Part shown: positions 1 to 5,733 of the stretch, piece by piece
Layout of the letters: every line of letters starts with the position of its first letter
How positions within the stretch are numbered: the first letter of the stretch is position 1
Source of the DNA: Saprospiraceae bacterium
Lineage (GTDB): Bacteria > Bacteroidota > Bacteroidia > Chitinophagales > Saprospiraceae
Reading direction: 5' to 3'
Assembly: GCA_016787375.1 (NCBI GenBank)
Contig: JAEUUM010000366.1
Location: 1-6,220 of the forward strand
DNA: 6,220 bases
Program-made: the position numbers and the translations under genes
Notes under the pieces: generated by a model
The model's input: only the letters and a program-made list of their open reading frames with translations
What the model was told of the DNA's origin: nothing
The model's database searches: none

Positions 1-994
1 TCCTTGTGATTTTTCCATTAGCCACTGAATTTTGTGCCACGCCTCCAGCAATACATATATTTTTTAATCCCGTTCTCTTTTGTAGATGATTCAAAATGTG
101 AAATATCAGTTCCTCTGCACATCGCTGAACCGAAGCCGCAAGATCTTTGTGATACTGCGTAAGTTCTTCCTCTTTTTTCCGACTAGGCCCAAAAAGTTCT
201 ATCATTTTATCTGAATACAACCTCGACACATTGGGAATATGGTCATCGCCATAGCTGATAACACCACTTTTAGTTGCATTAAAAAAGCTTAGGTCAAGTC
301 GGAATAGCCCATCTTCAGTAAATCGGATTACCTGTTTTACTATATCTACATATTTTGCAGCTCCATATGGCGCCAAACCCATCACTTTATATTCATCACC
401 GTAGTAAGGAAAACCCAAATATTGCGTAAATGCAGTATAAAATATCCCAGCCGAATGTGGAAAATCAACAGAATCTAAAACTTCTATTTTATTGCCCCTT
501 CCTGTTCCGATCATGGTGGTAGTAAAATCTCCCGAACCATCAATGGAGAGCAAGGCTGCTTCTTCAAAGGGCGAGGCAAAAAAAGCAGAAGCCAAATGTG
601 CCCGGTGATGCTCTACCTGATGAATCTTTGATTTAAGTTTTTCTTTATCTATACCAGGAAAAACCTTCGCAAATTCATCTTCAAGTGATGAAACTTGTTG
701 TGCATTCACGATCCTACTTTTCATTGTTGATAAGCCAATTTCAGGATGTGTAATTGCAAACATTATTTTTTTCCAGAACTTAGCCTTAGGGTCTCTTCCT
801 ATTGCAATATGATCCACCTCATCCAGTGTGATCCCCGCTTCTTTCAGGCAAAATTCAATAGCCCGAGAAGGAAATCCGGCCCAGTGCTTTACCCTTCTAA
901 ATCTTTCTTCTTCTGTTGCTGCTATCATGATGCCATCCTTAAAAATAGCGGCAGATGAGTCTGCATGATAAGCATTGAGTCCTAAAATGTACAT
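1..994 (-). CDS. NodU/CmcH-family carbamoyltransferase, N-terminal part (3' end outside window)
   Basis: This family transfers a carbamoyl group from carbamoyl phosphate, via carbamoyl-adenylate, to a hydroxyl of a sugar or another small molecule in the cytoplasm. The frame is open from ATG at 994 to base 1, giving 331 residues of a usual 550-620, so the C-terminal YrdC-like domain is mostly missing. The start MYILGLNAYHADSSAA is the usual ATPase-fold opening of the family. The HHRAH motif at 129-133 and SIDGSGD at 150-156 place His129, His133 and Asp152 with the spacing known for the metal/ATP site of TobZ (Kae1-like domain). GDEYKVMGLAPYG (199-211) and CIAGGVAQNSVANGKI (314-329) are further family signatures. 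It lies 46 bp downstream of ATPase A. No clear promoter or Shine-Dalgarno is visible in that gap, so co-transcription is possible. The substrate cannot be read from the sequence; a surface sugar is inferred from the neighbouring glycosyltransferase and DUF218 genes. The family is certain, the substrate is not. Confidence 0.93.
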   Translation of the reverse strand, partial: MYILGLNAYHADSSAAIFKDGIMIAATEEERFRRVKHWAGFPSRAIEFCLKEAGITLDEVDHIAIGRDPKAKFWKKIMFAITHPEIGLSTMKSRIVNAQQVSSLEDEFAKVFPGIDKEKLKSKIHQVEHHRAHLASAFFASPFEEAALLSIDGSGDFTTTMIGTGRGNKIEVLDSVDFPHSAGIFYTAFTQYLGFPYYGDEYKVMGLAPYGAAKYVDIVKQVIRFTEDGLFRLDLSFFNATKSGVISYGDDHIPNVSRLYSDKMIELFGPSRKKEEELTQYHKDLAASVQRCAEELIFHILNHLQKRTGLKNICIAGGVAQNSVANGKITR

Positions 995-1040
995 GTATGT
1001 TAAGTATTATAAATTATCAAATGAAATAGATCAGATTATT

Positions 1041-2231
1041 TCAAAACATGTCGGATGGATTATGTTTCAAAAAATCTTCCCAGGGTATTCCATCTTTACC
1101 GATAATTAAAATTTTATCCGGATGAAAAGTATCATCAAACGATTTCATTCCTTTAAAAGAATCAATTTTCCCATCACCACTTTTTATTTCAAGTCCAATC
1201 AATCTGGATTTGTATTCTAGAACAAAATCAATTTCCAGATTTCTCTCCCGCCAATAGTATAAATTACCCATTCCAGTTTTACAGAAATTTAAAAGATGTG
1301 CTCCAACAGCTGATTCTACCCATCTGCCCCATTCAGATTTGTTGTCATAAATTTCTGTAAAACTATGGCTTGATTGGGCCGATTTAAGTGCCATGTTCTG
1401 AATTTGAAATTTCGGACTTGAAGCTTTTTGTTTTACTAAACCCCGGCTGAATTTTTGCAGACCACTCATTAGACCGGCACTGTCCAACAGGTTCAAATAG
1501 TTTGCCAATGTTGTAACATTCCCTGCATCATCTAATTGACCTAAAATCTTAGTCAACGACATAATTTGCCCGGAATAAAAGGTTCCGGTATCAAAGAGAT
1601 TTTTTAAAAGTGCGGGTTTGTCAATTCTATTTAGCATCAAAATATCTTTTGAAATACTGGCTTCAACAAATGCTTCCCTTATATACTTTTTCCACCTATC
1701 TTCATCATCAATCAATGCAGCACTGCCCGGATAACCACCAAACCAAACATATTGCAGCGAACTAAAATTAAAAGCTTCGTTCATTTCTGAAAAGGTCCAA
1801 TGTCCCATATAGATGCTTTCAAATCTTCCTGTCAATGACTCTGTCAATCCTTTTTGGATCAATAGTCTCGATGAGCCTAAAATTACTAGCTTAACAGACA
1901 TTTTATTGGAGGTATCAGTATCCCATTCCTTTTTGACCTGCTCACTCCAATTAACAATTTTTTGTATTTCGTCAATGATCAGTACAATTGAGCTGGCTTC
2001 ATTTTGTCTCAACTTAAGTCTGGCAATATCCCATTGCTGGGCAATCCAAAAATTATTGGAAGTTGGTATGCTATCGGCGGTTACAAAATGATATAATTGG
2101 CTTGTCTTTTCAATAAACTGTCTGACTAAGGTGGTTTTACCAATTTGCCGGGGACCATATATCACCTGGATAAACTGCCTTGGTTCATCCTCTAATCTTT
2201 TTCTAAGGATTTTGAGTTGTGATCTTTCCAT
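1041..2231 (-). CDS. ATPase A: COG1373-type AAA_14 / DUF4143 ATP-binding protein
   Basis: This is a predicted P-loop ATPase of unknown cellular role, 396 residues, a normal length for the family. Walker A is GPRQIGKTT at 26-34, Walker B IVLIIDE at 82-88, a sensor-like LGSS at 118-121 and a conserved LTGR arginine at 133-136. GGYPGS at 165-170 is the usual linker to the second half. Residues about 218-264 look like a winged helix (SLTKILGQL, then TLANYLNLLDSAGL). The C-terminal DUF4143 part has YYWRER (325-330), then D335 and E348-x-K350, a D-x12-E-x-K arrangement seen in PD-(D/E)XK nuclease folds. It is clearly more distant from ATPases B and C than these are from each other: it lacks their QQQEIDYIEE and YPDV motifs in exact form. 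The ATG at 2231 is preceded by A-rich sequence without Shine-Dalgarno and directly abuts a block of nested inverted repeats (2231-2290) that may be its operator. The DUF218 gene ends 103 bp upstream. The family is sure; the function is unknown. Confidence 0.93.
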   Translation of the reverse strand: MERSQLKILRKRLEDEPRQFIQVIYGPRQIGKTTLVRQFIEKTSQLYHFVTADSIPTSNNFWIAQQWDIARLKLRQNEASSIVLIIDEIQKIVNWSEQVKKEWDTDTSNKMSVKLVILGSSRLLIQKGLTESLTGRFESIYMGHWTFSEMNEAFNFSSLQYVWFGGYPGSAALIDDEDRWKKYIREAFVEASISKDILMLNRIDKPALLKNLFDTGTFYSGQIMSLTKILGQLDDAGNVTTLANYLNLLDSAGLMSGLQKFSRGLVKQKASSPKFQIQNMALKSAQSSHSFTEIYDNKSEWGRWVESAVGAHLLNFCKTGMGNLYYWRERNLEIDFVLEYKSRLIGLEIKSGDGKIDSFKGMKSFDDTFHPDKILIIGKDGIPWEDFLKHNPSDMF

Positions 2232-2290
2232 TTTACAATTTGCTCAATTCGTTGAGTAAAAATACTCAATACATTGAGTATTTTGTAAAA
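2231..2290. promoter_or_regulatory. Paired palindromes inside an outer inverted repeat, upstream of ATPase A
   Basis: Two 18-bp palindromes lie between the ATPase A start codon and the end of the DUF218 gene. The plus-strand sequences are TGCTCAATTCGTTGAGTA (2241-2258) and TACTCAATACATTGAGTA (2263-2280). They agree at 15 of 18 positions when read in the same direction and repeat with a 22-bp period. The distal copy extends to 10-bp arms with a 2-base centre (2261-2282). An outer perfect 8-bp inverted repeat, TTTTACAA (2231-2238) and TTGTAAAA (2283-2290), encloses both. The symmetry and position suggest an operator for a dimeric DNA-binding protein, perhaps ATPase A itself. No good TAnnTTTG box was found here; a weak TATTTTTA lies between the two palindromes in the gene's direction. 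The repeats are seen directly; the regulatory role is inferred. Confidence 0.7.
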
Positions 2291-2334
2291 TTTGTGATTT
2301 ATTTTTTCTGCATGAAAGTGATTGGACCGTTTTT

Positions 2335-3078
2335 TTACTTTCCTGCCAGATTCGCCATCCATTCTATCCAAACGGCAGAGCATTTTTGAAAATTCCCAGC
2401 ATCAGGTAGTACATCGGTAATTCTGAATTTGTCATGATGCATCGGAAAATCGGTTGGCGCTGGTATCACATTAATTCCTTTGTTTTTGAAATTCCTTATG
2501 GCCCGCGGTAGGTGTATGGCGGAGCTGACCAAAATAAGTGGCTTTTCAGCCCCGAAATTTTGAAAATACAGTGCAGCTTCTTCCCGAGTATTACGCGCCG
2601 GATTCAACTGAAGGATTTTAGCTGAATCTGCTTTCCACACTGATACCATTCTTGCAGCTATATCTGCAATATTACAGTCCCGACTCCAGTCTGTCCCACT
2701 GAATATCAATTTTGCATCCGGTTTATGCTTCCAAATTCTAAACCCTTCGATGGCCCGCCTTAAGGATGGGTCTGAAAGCCGCTCAGCCGGATTATCAAAA
2801 TCTCCGTTTCTGCAACCACCCCCCAAAACAAGAATATTGGCTTCAGAAGGCAGATCCTGAATCCTGATTTCATGCAAGCCCCCTATAAGTGGCCGTGTCA
2901 TCATATACAATGCCACGTCTGTGCAGAAGTACCACCCTAAAACCAGTGCCCCAAACAATACTCTTTTTGCATTCTTCTTATCTTGTCTGACATATATATA
3001 TCCACCAACCAAAACTATAAAGCTCAATATAGCAGGCAAGGTGATGAGTGCTTTTATTAATTTTTCAAGGAGAAACAC
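2335..3078 (-). CDS. YdcF/ElyC/SanA-family (DUF218) membrane-anchored protein
   Basis: Members of this family act at or outside the inner membrane in envelope polymer biology. E. coli ElyC affects peptidoglycan assembly and the undecaprenyl-phosphate lipid carrier pool, but the chemistry of the domain is not settled. The protein has 247 residues, close to ElyC in size and plan. Two hydrophobic segments (about 10-30 and 40-60) are followed by the DUF218 domain: NILVLGGG at 81-88, KLIFSGTD at 123-130, ARNTREEA at 161-168, VSSAIHLPRA at 184-193 and APTDF at 207-211. The start is GTG at 3078: no in-frame ATG occurs before an upstream stop, and MFLLEKLIKALITL is a typical family N-terminus. A degenerate heptamer repeat (3083-3110) ends just upstream of this start. 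ATPase B ends 139 bp before it and ATPase A starts 103 bp after it. With a glycosyltransferase and a carbamoyltransferase nearby, a role in surface glycan or lipid-carrier metabolism is plausible. Base composition looks richer in GC than the ATPase genes. Confidence 0.9.
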   Translation of the reverse strand: MFLLEKLIKALITLPAILSFIVLVGGYIYVRQDKKNAKRVLFGALVLGWYFCTDVALYMMTRPLIGGLHEIRIQDLPSEANILVLGGGCRNGDFDNPAERLSDPSLRRAIEGFRIWKHKPDAKLIFSGTDWSRDCNIADIAARMVSVWKADSAKILQLNPARNTREEAALYFQNFGAEKPLILVSSAIHLPRAIRNFKNKGINVIPAPTDFPMHHDKFRITDVLPDAGNFQKCSAVWIEWMANLAGK

Positions 3079-3082
3079 TTTT

Positions 3083-3110
3083 GAATTACGAGTTACGGGT
3101 TGCGATTTAC
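3083..3110. repeat. Degenerate heptamer tandem repeat before the DUF218 start codon
   Basis: Four 7-bp units stand in a row on the plus strand: GAATTAC, GAGTTAC, GGGTTGC and GATTTAC, consensus GRNTTRC. A partial fifth (GA) follows. In the direction of the gene they read as GTAAATC, GCAACCC, GTAACTC and GTAATTC, and end 4 bases before the GTG start, within the likely leader or promoter of the DUF218 gene. The block is short and degenerate, so it could be a decayed microsatellite. A structural or regulatory role cannot be shown. Confidence 0.6.
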
Positions 3111-3217
3111 GATGTCAATGCCTGAATATGGTTGACCGTTAATTATCAATTAGTTCAGAATTGATTGCAGAAAATACATCAAGATTCTGAGGTTTTGTTT
3201 ACTCAACGATAATGAAA

Positions 3218-4348
3218 TTATGAATTAAATGTAGGTAGAATAAAATCGCGGAAATTAGTTCTGGAAATCGTAGTTGCTGATGTATGATAAGTCTTTTTAA
3301 AAGAGCTGGGTGTTTTTTCTTTGCCCTCCGATTTCCATTTGAATTCATAAGCAAATAATTTTCCATTTCGTTCTTCAATATAATCTATCTCTTGTTGCTG
3401 AGTAGTTCGCCAAAAATAACTATTGGTAATTATCTGATGATAACTCAAATATTTCAGTCTCTCTGACATAAGGAAATTTTCCCATAAAGCTCCCTTGTCC
3501 TGTCTTAAATCTATACCATTCAAATTAGCTATAATTGTGTTTCTTACTCCATTGTCCCAAAAGTAAATTTTACGATTATTTTTAATTTCATTTCTAATAT
3601 TTCTACTAAAACTCCTCAAGCGAAAAACAATAAATGACTTTTCGAGAAGATCGATATATGTCATAACAGTCGCTTTATCAACCTGTAATAATTGTGCGAG
3701 TTCATTGTAAGATACTTCATTGCCAAGTTGCAGTGCCAATGCCTGTAGCAACCGTTCCAGCAATTCAGGTTTTCGGATGTTGGCGAGTGATAAGAGATCT
3801 TTATATAAATAACTTGAAGTCAACTGCTGCAACACCATGCTTTCATTGCCAGGACTTTTAATCACATCCGGGTACATACCGAATATCAGTCTGTGAGACA
3901 ATTGATTTTCTGCTTGAATATATCCGACTGAATTTTCAAACTCCTCAAAACTGATTGGATAAAGATGGAATTCCCATTTTCTGCCTGTAAGTGGTTCATT
4001 AATTCTATTGCTAATCTCTAATGCAGAAGAACCACTCACTAATAATTGAACTTTTTTAAATTGATCTGTGATTATTTTCATAATCAAGCCAGGTTCTTCC
4101 AATCTCTGAACCTCATCAATAAATACAATGGTATGATTTCCGATTATTCGTGATAATATAAAACTATCAGGCACTTGCAATTGTGTCCTGACAATAGCTT
4201 CATCAGCATTTAAAAATAAATATTCCCTTTCTTTTAAGATCTCAGTTATTAAGGTAGTTTTTCCAGTTTGTCTCGGTCCAAGCACAATAATGGCTTTTCC
4301 TTTAAAAAAAAGAGATTCAATTTTATCCTTGATGGTTCTTTGTATCAT
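3218..4348 (-). CDS. ATPase B: COG1373-type AAA_14 / DUF4143 ATP-binding protein
   Basis: This is a predicted ATPase of 376 residues, complete, function unknown. Walker A is GPRQTGKTT (24-32), Walker B IVFIDE (74-79), sensor GSS (106-108), and EPLTGRKWEFHLYP (118-131) carries the conserved arginine. GMYPDVI (157-163) precedes a winged helix at about 211-240 (EVSYNELAQLLQVDKATVMT), suited to DNA binding. The DUF4143 part has KIYFWDNGVRN (260-270), ALWENFLMSE (287-296), YFWRTTQQQEIDYIEE (311-326) and YEFKWK (334-339). D322, E335 and K337 form a D-x12-E-x-K signature as in PD-(D/E)XK folds. It is a close paralogue of ATPase C, the next gene upstream: motifs, spacing and length agree along the whole protein, and a 23-base stretch (3378-3400) is identical in DNA to 4635-4657. 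The ATG at 4348 has no Shine-Dalgarno; the leader is A-rich and begins in a 66-bp repeat block. The gene looks low in GC compared with the surface-sugar genes. Confidence 0.94.
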   Translation of the reverse strand: MIQRTIKDKIESLFFKGKAIIVLGPRQTGKTTLITEILKEREYLFLNADEAIVRTQLQVPDSFILSRIIGNHTIVFIDEVQRLEEPGLIMKIITDQFKKVQLLVSGSSALEISNRINEPLTGRKWEFHLYPISFEEFENSVGYIQAENQLSHRLIFGMYPDVIKSPGNESMVLQQLTSSYLYKDLLSLANIRKPELLERLLQALALQLGNEVSYNELAQLLQVDKATVMTYIDLLEKSFIVFRLRSFSRNIRNEIKNNRKIYFWDNGVRNTIIANLNGIDLRQDKGALWENFLMSERLKYLSYHQIITNSYFWRTTQQQEIDYIEERNGKLFAYEFKWKSEGKEKTPSSFKKTYHTSATTISRTNFRDFILPTFNS

Positions 4349-4358
4349 TTTACTGTTC

Positions 4359-4424
4359 TATTCCCCAAATATACTATAATTTTGGAGAATACAATCACCA
4401 ATATTTATATAAATTTGGAGAATA
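4359..4424. promoter_or_regulatory. Two tandem 33-bp imperfect palindromes upstream of ATPase B
   Basis: Two 33-bp units abut each other at 4359-4391 and 4392-4424 and agree at about 24 of 33 positions. Each is an imperfect inverted repeat: an 11-bp arm, an AT-only or nearly AT-only 11-bp spacer, and the opposite arm. The gene-proximal unit has arms TATTCCCCAAA (4359-4369) and TTTGGAGAATA (4381-4391), one mismatch. The distal unit has the degenerate arm CAATCACCAAT (4392-4402) and the intact arm TTTGGAGAATA (4414-4424), exactly 33 bp from its twin. The centre, where the units meet, contains GAATACAATCAC (4387-4398), also present in the element before ATPase C. The 33-bp period is about three helical turns. 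An operator bound by dimers, perhaps of ATPase B, is the likely role; this is inferred from symmetry and position. Confidence 0.72.
4366..4394 (-). promoter_or_regulatory. Putative Bacteroidota-type promoter of ATPase B
   Basis: In the direction of the gene, TATATTTG (plus strand CAAATATA, 4366-4373) fits the -7 consensus TAnnTTTG. A TTG 18 bp further upstream (plus strand CAA, 4392-4394) can serve as the -33 element. The -7 box ends 17 bp before the ATG, so the leader would be only a few bases to about a dozen. Both boxes lie inside the tandem palindromes, so a protein bound there would block or recruit RNA polymerase. The spacing is slightly short for the usual consensus. Confidence 0.45.
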
Positions 4425-4486
4425 GTTTTTTTTGTCTTGGTTTCCAGATGCATATCTTATTCGCATATACACCCATTCACATTTAA

Positions 4487-5611
4487 CTATTTCAGGAATT
4501 CCGGATAATTTGAAGTATTGATAGTTTTGAATGAATTAGAAGGATACGAATTGGAAAATGTTAAAGGAATTCTGCCTGATTTTGTGGGTGACCATTTAAA
4601 TTCATATGTATGCATGATACCGTCTATTTCTTCTATATAATCTATCTCTTGTTGCTGGGATGTTCTCCAGAAATAATAGCTTCCGTATTTATTATGGTAT
4701 TCATTGAATTTCTTTCGTTCAGAGATAAGGTAGTTTTCCCAAAGTGCGCCCTTATCTGTTCTAAGTTCAATATTTGTAAAATTCCCAATGATGGCATTTC
4801 TTATACCATTATCATAAAAATAAATCTTCTTTCCCTTTTTTAATTCATTTCTGACATTTCGACTTAGTGCGGGCAGCTTGTGAATGATATATGCCTGCTC
4901 CATTAAATCAATATATTTTTCAACGGTATTTTTATCAACACCCAGTAGCTGTGCCAATTCATTATAGGATACCTCCTGACCAAGTTGAAGTGCCAAGGCC
5001 TTCGCAAGTTTTTCAAACAGGGCGCTCTTTTTTATTCCATCGATTAAAAACAAGTCTTTGTATAGATAGCTGTTGGTAAGTGTGTTTAGAATTTCAACCT
5101 TATTATCAGGATTATTTACAACATCAGGATATGATCCGTATATTAACCTTTCATTCAACAATCTCTTTTCTTCCAATTCATTATTGTGTGAAGCTAATTC
5201 TTCGAAGGAGAATGGATATAGATGGTATTCAAATTTTCGCCCTGTTAATGGTTCATTGGCCATATTTGCCAATTCAAAAGAGGACGACCCTGTTGCAATT
5301 ATCTGAATGCCGGGAATATTGTCAAAAGCAAGTTTTAGTTTCAGACCAATTTGTTCAATTCTTTGTGCTTCATCTATCAGGATTAATTTATTTGATCCAA
5401 AAAGATTTTTAAGAACTGCAGAGCTTGCATCTCTGAATAACTCTCTAATATCGGGTTCATCTCCATTCAACAGGATAAAAGGCTCGGAACATTCAGACGC
5501 GATTTTCTTTAATAAAGTTGTTTTTCCTACTTGTCTTGGTCCAAACAACAGAATCACTTTGTTTTTGAATAATCTCTGTTGTATGTGATCAAAAATGAGT
5601 CTTTTTATCAT
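4487..5611 (-). CDS. ATPase C: COG1373-type AAA_14 / DUF4143 ATP-binding protein
   Basis: This is a predicted ATPase of 374 residues, complete, function unknown, and the closest relative of ATPase B in the window. Walker A is GPRQVGKTT (24-32), Walker B LILIDEAQR (76-84), sensor GSS (108-110), and EPLTGRKFEYHLYPFSFEE (120-138) carries the conserved arginine. GSYPDVV (159-165) leads to a winged helix at about 213-243 (EVSYNELAQLLGVDKNTVEK). The DUF4143 part has KIYFYDNGIRN (262-272), ALWENYLISER (289-299), YYFWRTSQQQEIDYIEE (312-328) and YEFKW (336-340); D324, E337 and K339 keep the D-x12-E-x-K spacing. B and C differ in the second half of the winged helix (VDKNTVEKYIDLMEQ against VDKATVMTYIDLLEK), where DNA contacts would be expected, and their upstream repeats also differ. 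The ATG at 5611 is preceded by ACAAATT, with no Shine-Dalgarno. The gene ends 138 bp before the ATPase B start codon; no good terminator is seen in that gap. Confidence 0.94.
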   Translation of the reverse strand: MIKRLIFDHIQQRLFKNKVILLFGPRQVGKTTLLKKIASECSEPFILLNGDEPDIRELFRDASSAVLKNLFGSNKLILIDEAQRIEQIGLKLKLAFDNIPGIQIIATGSSSFELANMANEPLTGRKFEYHLYPFSFEELASHNNELEEKRLLNERLIYGSYPDVVNNPDNKVEILNTLTNSYLYKDLFLIDGIKKSALFEKLAKALALQLGQEVSYNELAQLLGVDKNTVEKYIDLMEQAYIIHKLPALSRNVRNELKKGKKIYFYDNGIRNAIIGNFTNIELRTDKGALWENYLISERKKFNEYHNKYGSYYFWRTSQQQEIDYIEEIDGIMHTYEFKWSPTKSGRIPLTFSNSYPSNSFKTINTSNYPEFLK

Positions 5612-5612
5612 A

Positions 5613-5666
5613 ATTTGTGATTGTATTCACAAATATATATATAATTTAGTGATTGTATTCACAAAT
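5613..5666. promoter_or_regulatory. Two palindromes with 32-bp period upstream of ATPase C
   Basis: Two copies of the same palindromic element precede the gene. The proximal one (5613-5634) has perfect 8-bp arms ATTTGTGA and TCACAAAT around the 6-base centre TTGTAT. The distal one (5645-5666) shares the 18 bases GTGATTGTATTCACAAAT with it (5617-5634 and 5649-5666) but has TTTA instead of TTTGT-type sequence at its outer left arm. They are separated by 10 bp of pure AT (5635-5644), giving a 32-bp period, about three helical turns. The core GTGATTGTATTC also occurs, on the other strand, in the ATPase B element. The copies start 2 bp upstream of the ATG. An operator role, perhaps autoregulation by ATPase C, is inferred. 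Confidence 0.75.
5630..5637 (-). promoter_or_regulatory. Putative -7 box of ATPase C
   Basis: TATATTTG in the gene's direction (plus strand CAAATATA) fits the Bacteroidota -7 consensus TAnnTTTG and sits at nearly the same distance from the ATG as the identical box of ATPase B. It overlaps the end of the proximal palindrome. The best TTTG upstream is 24 bp away, longer than the usual -33/-7 spacing, so the -33 element is unclear. Confidence 0.4.
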
Positions 5667-5733
5667 TATTATGTTTTACTTTTTGAATGTTCTGAACAAT
5701 GGATATGATCTGATGTGTAAATATGCCTTATCC

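Noticed and set aside
746..958. Plus-strand open frame of 70 codons
   Set aside because: It lies wholly opposite the carbamoyltransferase, whose conserved motifs are clear; no recognisable domain.
2192..2383. Minus-strand frame across the ATPase A leader
   Set aside because: It overlaps the start of ATPase A and the end of the DUF218 gene and would code through the palindromes; no family features.
3145..3165. Stem of ATCAATT and AATTGAT around a 7-base loop, between ATPase B and the DUF218 gene, as a terminator
   Set aside because: The arms are AT-rich with one G-C pair each and no T-run follows in the transcribed direction, so a terminator cannot be supported.
4425..4486. A T-run (4426-4433) near a small TGG/CCA stem as terminator of ATPase C
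   Set aside because: The T-run is on the plus strand; in the transcript of ATPase C it reads as A, and the stem has only about three strong pairs.
5073..5588. Several plus-strand open frames opposite ATPase C
   Set aside because: They mirror the conserved ATPase coding sequence and have no recognisable domain; antisense shadows.
2231..5666. CRISPR array or mobile-element terminal repeats as explanation for the repeats
   Set aside because: Each locus has only two units, different from the others, abutting or nearly abutting, with no spacers of CRISPR length, no cas gene, no transposase and no flanking target duplication.
5688..5698. Palindrome TGTTCTGAACA after the glycosyltransferase as an operator or terminator
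   Set aside because: It is a single 11-bp palindrome without a second copy or T-run; chance is sufficient.
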